Positions 19,950-28,622 of a stretch of DNA of 40,991 bases are shown here, in pieces. The DNA is taken from contig JABWBQ010000027.1 of NCBI GenBank assembly GCA_013360395.1, positions 1 to 40,991 of the forward strand. The letters are read 5' to 3'. Below the pieces are notes generated by a model that saw nothing but the letters and a program-made list of their open reading frames with translations, was not told the origin of the DNA and did not search any database. The translations under genes were made by a program, and so were the position numbers. The stretch is from Flavobacteriales bacterium (lineage in GTDB: Bacteria > Bacteroidota > Bacteroidia > Flavobacteriales_F > PHOS-HE28). How positions within the stretch are numbered: position 1 is the stretch's first letter; every line of letters begins with the position of its first letter.

Positions 19950-19957
19950 CACCTTTG
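19950..19957 (+). promoter_or_regulatory. -7-like promoter element of the ClC gene (CACCTTTG)
   Basis: CACCTTTG-cccc-GTG: the TTTG half is perfect, but the first base is C instead of T. The 4-nt spacing to the start matches the folK and PIG-L cases, which supports the GTG start. Confidence 0.45.
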
Positions 19958-19961
19958 CCCC

Positions 19962-21458
19962 GTGCCGCCCCCTGTTCCGCCCGCCCCCTCACGCCTTGGC
20001 CAACGCCTGCAACGGCAGGTGACCGCCGCCCTGGCCTGGCTGGGCCGCAAGGTGATGAACAGCCGCATGAAGGAGCTCACCCTGCTGACGCTCCCCTACC
20101 AGGTGGCGGCCGTGATCACCGCCCTGATCGCCGTGGGCTACGCCAAGCTCTTCGCCCTGGTGGAACAGGTCCAGGCCTGGGTCATCGGCCTGCATCCGGA
20201 TTGGATCTTCGTGAGCGCCCCGCTGGCCTTCCTGCTCAGCTGGTGGCTGGTGCGGCGCTTCGCCCCCCTGGCCGGCGGCAGCGGCATCCCGCAGCTGATG
20301 GCCGCCATCGAGGTGGCCGACGACCGGGGCAACGACCGCAGCTGGCGCTTCCTCAACGTGCGCATCATCCTGGTGAAGATGGCCAGCAGCATGGCCATGG
20401 TGCTGGGCGGTGGCGCCGTGGGCCGCGAGGGGCCCACCCTGCAGATCGCCGGCAGCGTGTACCGCACCGTGCACAAGCTGCTGCCCCCCTTCTGGCCCAA
20501 GGTGAGCCGCAAGGTGATGATGGTGACCGGCGGTGCCGCCGGGCTCAGCGCCGCCTTCAACACCCCCCTGGGCGGCATCGTCTTCGCCGTGGAGGAGCTC
20601 ACCCGCACGCACATCGCCCAGTTCCGCACCGCCGTGCTCACCGCCGTGATCCTGGCCGGCATGACCGCCCAGCTGCTGCTGGGCCCCTACCTCTTCCTGG
20701 GCTACCCCAAGCTGGAACCCGTGGGCTTCAGCTTCATGTACAAGGTGCTCGCCATCGGCCTGTGCGCGGGGGCCTCCGGAGCCCTGTTCTGCAAGGCCGT
20801 GCTGCTGCTGGACAAATGGCGCCGGGCCCTGAAAGGCGCCGTGGCCCAGGCCCTCTTCGCCACGGGCTGCGCACTGGCCTTCGCCTGCACCGTGAAGCTC
20901 ACCGGCACCCTCGCCTTGGGCAGCGGCAAGCACCTGTTGGAAAGCTACCTCTTCGACGCCGCGGTGGACCCCGGATGGCGCGACATCGCCGCCCGCACCC
21001 TGGGCCCCCTCTTCAGCTTCAGCGCCGGCGGCGCGGGCGGCATCTTCGCCCCCAGCCTGGCCGGCGGCGCCGCCGTGGGCGGATGGATCGCCCAGTGGTT
21101 CGCCCCCAGCCGCGGCGAGTTCAACGTGCTGGTGCTCGCCGGCATGACCGCCTTCCTCACCGGGGTGTCGCGCTCGCCCTTCACCAGCGCCATCCTGGTG
21201 CTGGAGATGACCGACCGCCACAGCGTGATCTTCCAGCTGATGTACGCCGCCATGGTGGCCTACCTCATCAGCCACACCATCGACAAACGCAGCTACTACG
21301 AACGCATGAAGCTCCGCCTGCTGGCGGCCATGCCCGGCAACGGCGGCCGTGAACCCGCCGGGGAACGCGCCGCCCGCAACGGACCCACGCGCCCGCCACA
21401 TCCACCGCCGCACGACGACCCGCCACCCTCCGCCGCTGCGGGCTACGGCCTGGGCTAA
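19962..21458 (+). CDS. ClC-family chloride channel or Cl-/H+ exchanger
   Basis: A 498-residue polytopic ClC protein. The anion-selectivity motifs are all present: GGSGIPQ, GREGP with the gating Glu at E156, and GGIFAPSLAGG. E211-E212 in AVEELTRT align with the pair that includes the internal proton Glu of E. coli ClC, which favours exchanger activity over a passive channel. No CBS domains follow; the last 40 residues are a Pro/Arg/His-rich, probably disordered cytoplasmic tail. The start is a GTG 4 nt after a promoter-like box. Its TAA stop is also the first three bases of the thyA promoter box. Confidence 0.9.
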   Translation: MPPPVPPAPSRLGQRLQRQVTAALAWLGRKVMNSRMKELTLLTLPYQVAAVITALIAVGYAKLFALVEQVQAWVIGLHPDWIFVSAPLAFLLSWWLVRRFAPLAGGSGIPQLMAAIEVADDRGNDRSWRFLNVRIILVKMASSMAMVLGGGAVGREGPTLQIAGSVYRTVHKLLPPFWPKVSRKVMMVTGGAAGLSAAFNTPLGGIVFAVEELTRTHIAQFRTAVLTAVILAGMTAQLLLGPYLFLGYPKLEPVGFSFMYKVLAIGLCAGASGALFCKAVLLLDKWRRALKGAVAQALFATGCALAFACTVKLTGTLALGSGKHLLESYLFDAAVDPGWRDIAARTLGPLFSFSAGGAGGIFAPSLAGGAAVGGWIAQWFAPSRGEFNVLVLAGMTAFLTGVSRSPFTSAILVLEMTDRHSVIFQLMYAAMVAYLISHTIDKRSYYERMKLRLLAAMPGNGGREPAGERAARNGPTRPPHPPPHDDPPPSAAAGYGLG

Positions 21459-21463
21459 CTTCG
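21456..21463 (+). promoter_or_regulatory. -7 promoter element of thyA-folA (TAACTTCG)
   Basis: TAACTTCG begins with the TAA stop codon of the ClC gene and ends 37 nt before the thyA ATG. It is the commonest variant (TTCG) of the box seen across the window. Confidence 0.6.
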
Positions 21464-21500
21464 CCACGCCAACGCGCCACCGCCGCCGGTACCCCGAACC

Positions 21501-22295
21501 ATGAAGCAATACCACCAACTGCTGCGCCGCATCCTGGACGAAGGGGTGCCCAAGCACGACCGCACCGGTACCGGCACCCTGAGCTGTTTCGGCCACCAGA
21601 TGCGCTTCGACCTGGGCGAAGGTTTCCCCCTGGTGACCACCAAGAAGCTGCACCTCAAGAGCATCATCCACGAACTGCTCTGGTTCCTGGCGGGCGACAC
21701 CAACGTGAAGTACCTCCAGGACAACGGGGTGCGCATCTGGGACGAATGGGCCGACGCCAACGGCGACCTGGGCCCGGTTTACGGCCACCAATGGCGCAGC
21801 TGGCATGCGCCCGACGGCCGTGTGATCGACCAGATCGCCAACGTGGTGGCGCAGATCAAGCGCAACCCCGACAGCCGCCGCCTCATCGTCAGCGCCTGGA
21901 ACCCGGCCGACGTGGACCGCATGGCCCTGCCGCCCTGCCACGCCCTGTTCCAGTTCCATGTGGCCGAGGGCAGGCTCAGCTGCCAGCTGTACCAACGCAG
22001 CGCCGACGTGTTCCTGGGCGTGCCCTTCAACATCGCCAGCTACGCCCTGCTGACCCTGATGGTGGCCCAGGTGTGCGGCCTGCGACCGGGCGAGTTCGTG
22101 CACAGCCTCGGCGACGCCCACCTGTACACCAACCACCTGGAGCAGGCCCGCCTCCAGCTCACCCGTGATCCGCGCCCGCTGCCCACCATGGCCCTGGACC
22201 CCGCGGTGAAGGACCTCTTCGCCTTCCGTTACGACCATTTCACGCTGAAGGACTACGACCCGCACCCGCACATCAAGGCGGAGGTCGCCGTATGA
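21501..22295 (+). CDS. thyA: thymidylate synthase
   Basis: Methylates dUMP to dTMP using methylene-tetrahydrofolate, releasing dihydrofolate. It is 264 residues, the same length as the E. coli enzyme. The nucleophile C146 is in [11 protein letters not shown]; the phosphate-binding DRTGTGTLS loop (R21) and the [19 protein letters not shown] block are intact. The ATGA overlap with folA couples translation of the enzyme that consumes dihydrofolate to the one that makes it. Confidence 0.98.
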   Translation: MKQYHQLLRRILDEGVPKHDRTGTGTLSCFGHQMRFDLGEGFPLVTTKKLHLKSIIHELLWFLAGDTNVKYLQDNGVRIWDEWADANGDLGPVYGHQWRSWHAPDGRVIDQIANVVAQIKRNPDSRRLIVSAWNPADVDRMALPPCHALFQFHVAEGRLSCQLYQRSADVFLGVPFNIASYALLTLMVAQVCGLRPGEFVHSLGDAHLYTNHLEQARLQLTRDPRPLPTMALDPAVKDLFAFRYDHFTLKDYDPHPHIKAEVAV

Positions 22296-22807
22296 CCGTC
22301 AGCGCCATCGTCGCCGCCAGCGCCAACGGGGTCATCGGCCGCGAGGGCGACCTGCCCTGGCATCTGCCCGACGACATGGCGTTCTTCCAGCGCACCACGC
22401 GCGGCCACTGTGTCGTCACCGGGCGGCGCAACTGGGAGAGCATCCCGCTGCGCTTCAGGCCGTTGAAGGGTCGTACCAACATCGTGGTGAGCCGCAACCC
22501 CGCCTACGAGGCGCCCGGCGCCGTGGTGGTCACCAGCTTGGAAGCCGCCCTGGCGCACGCCCGCAGCCTGGGGGAACCCGAGGTCTTCGTGATCGGGGGT
22601 GGGCAACTGTACCGCGAGGCGCTGGCCAAGGGGCTGGTGGACCGCATCTACCTCACGCGGGTGCACGCCGTGGTGGAAGGCGACACCCATTTCCCCGCGT
22701 TGGATGCCGGCTGGCGCGAGGTGTGGCGCCAGGAGCACCCCGCCGACGAGCGGCATGCCCACGCCTTCACCTTCCTGATCCTGGAGCGCACCGCACCGGC
22801 GGCATGA
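22292..22807 (+). CDS. folA: dihydrofolate reductase
   Basis: Reduces dihydrofolate to tetrahydrofolate with NADPH; 171 residues. The start [21 protein letters not shown], then W23 and the catalytic acid D28 in LPWHLPDDM, are as in chromosomal bacterial enzymes. NADPH-site motifs [12 protein letters not shown] and [14 protein letters not shown] are present. It overlaps thyA by 4 bp and ends 58 nt before the lipoprotein gene. The thyA-folA order is common and metabolically direct. Confidence 0.97.
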   Translation: MTVSAIVAASANGVIGREGDLPWHLPDDMAFFQRTTRGHCVVTGRRNWESIPLRFRPLKGRTNIVVSRNPAYEAPGAVVVTSLEAALAHARSLGEPEVFVIGGGQLYREALAKGLVDRIYLTRVHAVVEGDTHFPALDAGWREVWRQEHPADERHAHAFTFLILERTAPAA

Positions 22808-22831
22808 ACGGATCGAACCTTGGCCGCGTTA

Positions 22832-22839
22832 TAGCGTCG
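22832..22839 (+). promoter_or_regulatory. weak -7-like element before the lipoprotein gene (TAGCGTCG)
   Basis: TAGCGTCG in the 58-nt gap between folA and the lipoprotein gene, 26 nt before the ATG. It has the TA and final CG of the window's motif but G in place of the first T of TTCG, so it is weak. Confidence 0.3.
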
Positions 22840-22865
22840 TACCCTCCGGAACCAAACCACCAGCC

Positions 22866-23663
22866 ATGCAACGGACCCTGCTCACCACGACCGTCCTGGG
22901 CCTGCTGGCCCTCACGGCCTGCCGCAAGGAGAACGACACCCCGGTGAACAACGACTACACCTCCGCCGTGGACAACAGCCTGTCGGAGGCCCTGTTCAAC
23001 GACCTGCTGAAGCAGGCCGACCAGGCTGCGGAGGAGGGCGGTGTGCGCGGCATGATGGACGCCTGCATCGACACCATCATCATCGACACCACGGCCATGC
23101 CGCACACGCTGTGGATCGACTTCGGGCCGGTGAACTGCACCGGACAGGACGGCCGCACGCGCCGGGGCAGCATCCTGGTGACCTTCACCGGGCCCTACCG
23201 CGCCACCGGCACCGTGATCACCATCACCCCGCAGGACTACTACGTGAACGATCATCATGTCCAGGGCAGCAAAACGGTGACCAACCTCGGCCCCGATGGC
23301 GACGGGCATACGCATTTCGCCATCGCCGTCAACGGCACCGTCACCGCCCCGGACAATGCGTGGACCAGCACGCACACCGCCGACCGCGTACGCACCTGGG
23401 TCCAGGGCGAGGGGACGCTCACCCCGTGGGACGATGTGTTCCTGATCACCGGCAACGGCAGCGGCACCAACCGGCACGGCCTGCCCTACACCCTCACCAT
23501 CACCGAGGCCCTGCGTGTGGAGGTGGGTTGCTGGTACGTGGTGAGCGGCAAGCTGGAGATCACCCCGCAGGGGCTCGCCACCCGCTACGTGGACTTCGGC
23601 ACGGGTTCGTGCGACGGGACCGTCACGGTCACCGTCAACGGGTTCACCTTCACCTTCGGATAG
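22866..23663 (+). CDS. lipoprotein of unknown function
   Basis: A 265-residue protein with a type II signal peptide; the lipobox LTAC ends at C19, so the mature protein is lipidated. After the Cys comes RKENDTP, whose K-E step loosely resembles the charged export signals that move Bacteroidota lipoproteins to the cell surface, but the match is weak. The mature part is rich in Thr, Asp and Gly with beta-strand periodicity (TRRGSILVTFTGPYR, YTLTITEALRVE), ending in TVTVNGFTFTF. I recognise no named family. It is separated from folA by 58 nt. Confidence 0.82.
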   Translation: MQRTLLTTTVLGLLALTACRKENDTPVNNDYTSAVDNSLSEALFNDLLKQADQAAEEGGVRGMMDACIDTIIIDTTAMPHTLWIDFGPVNCTGQDGRTRRGSILVTFTGPYRATGTVITITPQDYYVNDHHVQGSKTVTNLGPDGDGHTHFAIAVNGTVTAPDNAWTSTHTADRVRTWVQGEGTLTPWDDVFLITGNGSGTNRHGLPYTLTITEALRVEVGCWYVVSGKLEITPQGLATRYVDFGTGSCDGTVTVTVNGFTFTFG

Positions 23664-23800
23664 GCGCCGTGCCCCCGATGGCGGTGGACGGTGGGCCCAT
23701 GGGCGCCTTGCGGGCCACCGGTCGTCCTCACCGTTCGTCCCTGTCCATCCCTTCCGGCGCCGTTCATCACGATCGCGAAGGGGCGGGCGGTGAGGCGGGA

Positions 23801-23808
23801 TAGCTTGG
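23801..23808 (+). promoter_or_regulatory. -7 promoter element of the two-component pair (TAGCTTGG)
   Basis: TAGCTTGG in the 194-nt spacer after the lipoprotein gene, 49 nt before the histidine kinase start. The rest of that spacer shows nothing I can identify. Confidence 0.5.
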
Positions 23809-23857
23809 CCTTCGTCCTTCGGCCCCACGCCGGGGAAGACCGCCCAGCGCCCCTCCG

Positions 23858-24985
23858 GTGAACTACTTCCAGCGCACCCCGATCAGCTTCCGCATCGTGC
23901 TGGTGAGCGCGTTGGTGCTGGCCACGCTGTTCCTGCTGCAGGCCTACATGCACCATTACGTGTATGCCGAGCTCAAGGCCATGGGCGAGTTCCGGTGGTG
24001 GCGCGAGGCCCCGGTGCCCTACCTCAACTTCCTGTTCTGGGCCCTGCTCACGCCCCTGGTGTACACGCTGTTGAAGCGCTGGCCGTTCAGCAGGCGCCCG
24101 CTGGGACCCGTGCTGCTGCTGCACGTGGGCGTGGCCCTGCTGATCGCCGCCTTCCACGAAGCCTCCACCTCCTGCATCTACTACACCATCCTGCATTGGC
24201 GGGGCGAGTTCGATTTCAGCGATCCCAACATGCGTGATTGGGCCCTCAGCGCCCTGCCGCCGGCCATCCTCAGCCGGTTCATGGAGTACGGCGTGTTGAT
24301 GGGCGTGCTGGTGGCCCTGGACAACGCCCGCGTGATGCGCGAGCGCGAGACGCAGGTGATGCGCCTGCAGAACGAGCTCCAGACCAGCCAGCTCAACGCC
24401 CTGCGCAAGCAGTTGCAGCCCCACTTCCTGTTCAACACCCTCAACACGGTGAGCGCCCTGATGGACCAGGACAGCGGCCGGGCCCGCACCGTGCTGAGCC
24501 GCCTGGGCCAGCTGCTGCGCATCACCCTGGACAAGGAGCGGCGCGACCGCGTGGCGCTCGCCCACGAGATCGACCATGTGGGCCACTACCTCGGTATTGA
24601 GGCCGTGCGCTTCCAGGACCGGTTGCGCGTGACCTACGATATCCCGGCCGCCTGCGCCGATGCGGAGGTCCCCAGCATGATCCTGCAACCCCTGGTGGAG
24701 AACGCCATCAAGCATGGACCGGGGTTCAGCAGCGACCGGGTGGACATCGCCGTGACGGCCGAGCGCCACAACGGGGACCTGCGCATCGCCGTGCGGGACA
24801 ACGGACGCGGCTGCCCGGACGTCGAAAGTGCGACCGCAGGCAGCGGCATCGGCCTGCGCAACGTCCGTGAACGGCTGCGGCTGCTCTACGGTGAGGCCGC
24901 GCAGATGCACGTGTCCTCCCCGGGCGGCAAAGGCTTCTCCGTACAGCTCACCCTCCCCTACAAGCGCAACGATCGATCCACATGA
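23858..24985 (+). CDS. sensor histidine kinase, LytS/YehU type
   Basis: A 375-residue membrane sensor. Four helices (about residues 12-32, 54-73, 82-99 and 137-155) are followed by a short coiled coil and the His_kinase domain. The phospho-acceptor is H189 in QLQPHFLFNTLNT. The ATPase has the N box LVENAIKHG (N282), DNGRG (314-318) and GSGIGLRNVRERL (328 on). The extracytoplasmic part is small, so the signal may be sensed within the membrane. It starts with GTG and its stop overlaps the regulator's start by 4 bp (ATGA), so the two are a matched pair. Confidence 0.94.
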   Translation: MNYFQRTPISFRIVLVSALVLATLFLLQAYMHHYVYAELKAMGEFRWWREAPVPYLNFLFWALLTPLVYTLLKRWPFSRRPLGPVLLLHVGVALLIAAFHEASTSCIYYTILHWRGEFDFSDPNMRDWALSALPPAILSRFMEYGVLMGVLVALDNARVMRERETQVMRLQNELQTSQLNALRKQLQPHFLFNTLNTVSALMDQDSGRARTVLSRLGQLLRITLDKERRDRVALAHEIDHVGHYLGIEAVRFQDRLRVTYDIPAACADAEVPSMILQPLVENAIKHGPGFSSDRVDIAVTAERHNGDLRIAVRDNGRGCPDVESATAGSGIGLRNVRERLRLLYGEAAQMHVSSPGGKGFSVQLTLPYKRNDRST

Positions 24986-25758
24986 AACACATCCGCACCC
25001 TGGTCGTCGACGACGAACCCATCGCCCGCGAACGCCTGCTTCGCCTGCTGGCCCAGGACCCCGAGATCGAGGTGGTGGGCGAGTGCCGCAACGGGCAGGA
25101 GGCCCTTGGTGCCATCGACCGGCACCGTCCCGACCTGCTCTTCCTCGATGTTCAAATGCCCCAGATGAACGGCTTCGAGGTGGTGCAGCAGGTGCCCCGC
25201 GACCGCCTGCCCTTCGTGGTCTTCGTCACCGCGCACGACCAGTACGCCCTGAAGGCCTTCGACATCAACGCCGTGGACTACCTGCTGAAGCCCTACGACG
25301 ACGAGCGGTTCTTCACCTCCCTGGAACGCGCCAAGCGGCACCTGGACATGAACGTCAGCCGCCGCCTCACCGGCAAACTGATGGACCTGGTGCGGGAGCA
25401 CATGCACGCCAACAGCGAGTTCATCGAGCACTTCACGCTGCGCGAGAAGGGGCGGGAGCACAAGGTGAACGTGGCCGACATCGTTTTCATGCGCGCCGAG
25501 GGCAACTACATCTGCCTGCAGCTCAAGGACCGGCACTTCCTGCACCGGATGACCATGAACGCCGTGGAGACCGAGCTGGACCCCGCACGGTTCCTGCGCA
25601 TCCACCGCAGCTACATCGTGAACCTGGCCCACGTGCGCAGCAGCCGGTACAGCGGCAACAACGAGTTCATCTTCACCATGGCCAACAACGAGCGCATCGT
25701 GAGCGGCCGCAGCTACAAGGAGCAGATCGGCAGGGTTCTCGCCGAACAGGTGGTCTGA
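24982..25758 (+). CDS. LytTR-family response regulator
   Basis: A 258-residue regulator with a receiver (residues 1-120) and a LytTR DNA-binding domain (about 150-255). The receiver has acidic D10-D11, the phospho-acceptor D56 in LLFLDVQMP, and the Lys in DYLLKPY. The LytTR part has VADIVFMRAEGNY and FLRIHRSYIVNL, which mark the family. It normally binds paired direct repeats upstream of its targets, which I could not place here. It is coupled by overlap to the kinase. Confidence 0.95.
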   Translation: MKHIRTLVVDDEPIARERLLRLLAQDPEIEVVGECRNGQEALGAIDRHRPDLLFLDVQMPQMNGFEVVQQVPRDRLPFVVFVTAHDQYALKAFDINAVDYLLKPYDDERFFTSLERAKRHLDMNVSRRLTGKLMDLVREHMHANSEFIEHFTLREKGREHKVNVADIVFMRAEGNYICLQLKDRHFLHRMTMNAVETELDPARFLRIHRSYIVNLAHVRSSRYSGNNEFIFTMANNERIVSGRSYKEQIGRVLAEQVV

Positions 25759-25826
25759 CAGCGGCCTGAGGCGGAAGGCGGGAAGTGCAGGGTCGGGGGT
25801 CGGGGTCCGCGTCGTTCCCCCCGCTC

Positions 25827-25834
25827 TACCTTGG
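25827..25834 (+). promoter_or_regulatory. -7 promoter element of the PIG-L gene (TACCTTGG)
   Basis: TACCTTGG-cccc-ATG. The 4-nt spacing would put transcription start at the ATG and fixes the start codon at 25839. Confidence 0.6.
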
Positions 25835-25838
25835 CCCC

Positions 25839-28382
25839 ATGCACCACCGCTCGTTCCGGGCGCTGCGCGTGTTGGCGGCGGCCCTCCTCCTGCTTCCACT
25901 TTCCAACCTTCCGGTCGCCGCCCAGCGCCCCCCCGCACAGCCCGACGCCGCCGGCATTCTGCATCGCATGCAGAAGCTCAACGTGCTGGGCAGCGTGCTC
26001 TACATCGCCGCACATCCCGACGACGAGAACACCCGCCTGATCGCGTGGCTGGCCAACGGGAAGAAGGTGCGCACCGGCTACCTCAGCCTCACCCGCGGCG
26101 AGGGCGGGCAGAACCTGATCGGTGCCGAAATGGGCGATGCGCTCGGCATCATCCGCACCCAGGAGTTGCTGGAGGCGCGCCGCATCGATGGTGGCGAACA
26201 GTTCTTCACCCGCGCGGTGGACTTCGGTTTCTCGAAGAACGCCGCCGAGAGCTTCGCGAAATGGGGCAAGCAGGAAGTGCTGAGCGATGTGGTGCGCGTG
26301 ATCCGCATGTTCCGGCCGGACATCATCATCACCCGCTTCGCACCCGACCGCAGCGCAGGGCACGGCCACCACGAGGCCAGCGCCATCCTCGCCGAGGAGG
26401 CTTTCGACCTGGCCGGCGATCCCAAGGCCTTCCCGGAGCACCTGGAGCAAGGGCTGCAAGCGTGGCAGCCGCGGCGCCTCTTCTTCAACGGCAGTACGTG
26501 GTGGAAGAAGGACCTGGCCGATCTCGCGAAGAACGATCCCGACTGGCTCACCGTGGACGTGGGCGGCTACGACCCGTTGCTGGGCCTGAGCTACACGGAG
26601 ATAGCCGGGCGCAGCCGCAGCATGCACAAAAGCCAGGGCTTCGGCGCGGCGGAAACGCGGGGGGAGATGCTGGAGTATCTGAAGCTGGTGAAGGGCGACC
26701 GGCCGAGGACGAAGGACATTTTCGAGGGGATCGATATGACGTGGGGACGGGTGAAGGGGGGTGCGGCGACCGCAGCACGGGTCGATGCGCTCCTCGCCGG
26801 CTTCGACCCCGAGGCCCCCGAGGCGAGCGCAGGCATGCTGGAAGCCCTGGCCGTGGAACTGGGGTCATGGGCGAGCAGCGAGCCTTGGGCCGGGTACATC
26901 GCAGGACAGCTGGCCCAGCTGGTGCAATTCGCCACAGGGACCACCCTCGAAATGTTGGGCGATGCGCCTTACCACGCCTCCGGCACGCCCCTGGGCCTGC
27001 ACCTGGATGCGTTGCTGCGGCGGAATGTCGACATGACCCTAAGTCACGCCGATGGCAACGAAGCGAACGGCGTGTGGGCGTCCACGACGTTGAAGGCCGG
27101 CGAGGTCTGGAAAGGTCAACTGGACCTTGACGGACATGCACCGGTGGACGAACCGTTCTGGCTGGCCCGACCTGCGATCGGCGCGCGGTATGCCATCGAT
27201 CCGCCATCGCGCATCGGAGCGGCGGTGGCCGATGACGGGCCATCGGGCCGGGTCACCCTGACGCTCGCACGCACCGGCCTTCCACCCATGACGGTCCGGG
27301 CCTACCACAAATGGGTGGACCGTGTGGACGGCGAACGCATCCGCCCGGTGTACATCACGCCCGTGGCTTCCGTAATCCCGAAGACCGATGTCCTCATTGC
27401 CACCGGTGGGGCGCAGCATATCACCGTGGAAGTGGAAGCCCTCACCGACAGTCTCACCGGCCAACTGAACGTGACCCTGCCCGAAGGCTGGGCCACGACG
27501 AAGGACCTGAAGCTCGTGGATATCGCCAAGCGCAACGAGCGACAGCGCTTCACCTTCCAACTGATCCCCGGCGAACACGCCAGGCCCGGTGCCGTGAGGT
27601 TCACGTTCACCGGTCCCAAGGGCACCGCCGATCGCACCCTGCACGAGATCGACCACCCGCACATCCTGCCCCAGGTGTACTACACGCCCGCCGAGGTGGA
27701 ACTGGTGCCGCTGGACGTGAGGACCACCGCCAGGACCGTGGGCTACATCATGGGCGCGGGCGATGAGGTGCCCCAGGCCCTGGAACAACTGGGCGTCGCC
27801 GTGGAGATGATCGATCCGGTGTCGATCACCGCGGAGGGCCTGAAGAAGTACGACGCCATCGTCACCGGCATACGCGCCTACAACACCGCGAAAGCGTTGA
27901 AACAGACCCATCCCCTGCTGCTGAAGTACGTGGAGGATGGCGGAACCCTGGTGATCCAGTACAACACCACGCCACGCTTCAGCGTATCCGGCGTGTCGGA
28001 TTTCGTGATCGACCCGGCCACGCTCGGTCCGCATCCGTTCAAGATCACCCGCGACCGCGTGACCGTGGAGGAAGCGCCGCCCACCTTCCTCGACCCCAAG
28101 CACCCGCTGCTGAACACCCCGAACAAGATCACAGCATCCGACTTCGAGGGCTGGGTGCAGGAACGCGGCCTCTACTTCCCCGGCGAATTGGATCCGCACT
28201 ACACGCCGCTGATCGCCTGGAACGACCCCGGCGAGCAACCGCTCAACGGCGGGCTCATCGTTTGCGACCATGGCAAAGGACGCTACGTGTACACGGGCAT
28301 CAGTTTCTTCCGCCAATTGCCGGCGGGGGTACCGGGAGCGTACCGGTTGTTCGCGAATTTGATCTCGAAGCGCAGCGACTAG
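25839..28382 (+). CDS. secreted PIG-L family deacetylase fused to a GATase-like domain
   Basis: An 847-residue exported protein with a signal peptide ending near VAAQ (residue 29). Residues 50-240 are the LmbE/PIG-L zinc hydrolase domain, with AHPDDEN (H59, D61, D62), SLTRGEGGQN and the second zinc site HGHHEAS (H175, H178). PIG-L enzymes remove N-acetyl groups from sugars. The middle is a beta-rich region. From about residue 620 the chain reads YIMGAGDEVPQALEQLGV and YDAIVTGIRAYN, an open-sheet fold like class I glutamine amidotransferases or ThuA, with no evident catalytic Cys. The role is likely glycan modification outside the cytoplasm. Codon choice between about 26600 and 28400 looks less G+C-biased than its neighbours. 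Confidence 0.9.
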   Translation: MHHRSFRALRVLAAALLLLPLSNLPVAAQRPPAQPDAAGILHRMQKLNVLGSVLYIAAHPDDENTRLIAWLANGKKVRTGYLSLTRGEGGQNLIGAEMGDALGIIRTQELLEARRIDGGEQFFTRAVDFGFSKNAAESFAKWGKQEVLSDVVRVIRMFRPDIIITRFAPDRSAGHGHHEASAILAEEAFDLAGDPKAFPEHLEQGLQAWQPRRLFFNGSTWWKKDLADLAKNDPDWLTVDVGGYDPLLGLSYTEIAGRSRSMHKSQGFGAAETRGEMLEYLKLVKGDRPRTKDIFEGIDMTWGRVKGGAATAARVDALLAGFDPEAPEASAGMLEALAVELGSWASSEPWAGYIAGQLAQLVQFATGTTLEMLGDAPYHASGTPLGLHLDALLRRNVDMTLSHADGNEANGVWASTTLKAGEVWKGQLDLDGHAPVDEPFWLARPAIGARYAIDPPSRIGAAVADDGPSGRVTLTLARTGLPPMTVRAYHKWVDRVDGERIRPVYITPVASVIPKTDVLIATGGAQHITVEVEALTDSLTGQLNVTLPEGWATTKDLKLVDIAKRNERQRFTFQLIPGEHARPGAVRFTFTGPKGTADRTLHEIDHPHILPQVYYTPAEVELVPLDVRTTARTVGYIMGAGDEVPQALEQLGVAVEMIDPVSITAEGLKKYDAIVTGIRAYNTAKALKQTHPLLLKYVEDGGTLVIQYNTTPRFSVSGVSDFVIDPATLGPHPFKITRDRVTVEEAPPTFLDPKHPLLNTPNKITASDFEGWVQERGLYFPGELDPHYTPLIAWNDPGEQPLNGGLIVCDHGKGRYVYTGISFFRQLPAGVPGAYRLFANLISKRSD

Positions 28383-28430
28383 AAAGAAAACTGAGGAACG
28401 CTAGATCTGGAACGAACGGCGCATGCCGAA

Positions 28431-28547
28431 ATGATGGACCTGGGCAAACCGTACCCCGCGTGGCTGCTGAAGGAATGTGCCGAACGGGTCGCCATCTTCA
28501 CCGCCAGCATAAAGACCGCCGAACGCAACCACCCTCGCAAGAAGTAA
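28431..28547 (+). pseudogene. short ORF, possibly a gene remnant
   Basis: A 38-codon frame, MMDLGKPYPAWLLKECAERV and onward, ending ERNHPRKK. The composition looks protein-like (amphipathic helix, ordered polar and hydrophobic residues) rather than random G+C-rich shadow. The frame continues upstream of the ATG to a TGA at about 28391, with coding-like text (LDLERTAHAE), which suggests the C-terminal end of a truncated gene. I recognise no family. No promoter box or start signal precedes it. Confidence 0.3.
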
Positions 28548-28606
28548 TGCAGCAACGGTTCCGGCGTTCCCCATTTCACATTCATAATTGACATTTCCCC
28601 GCCCCC
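28548..28606. other. A+T-richer spacer before the aminotransferase
   Basis: This stretch holds CATTCATAATTGACATTT, the most A+T-rich patch in this part of the window. TTGAC at 28588-28592 could serve as a -33 TTG element, 16 nt from the following -7 box. Confidence 0.4.
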
Positions 28607-28614
28607 TACTTTCG
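28607..28614 (+). promoter_or_regulatory. -7 promoter element of the aminotransferase gene (TACTTTCG)
   Basis: TACTTTCG, 8 nt before the ATG, with a TTG 16 nt upstream as a possible -33 element. This is the most complete two-part promoter I can point to in the window. Confidence 0.65.
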
Positions 28615-28622
28615 TCCTTGCC

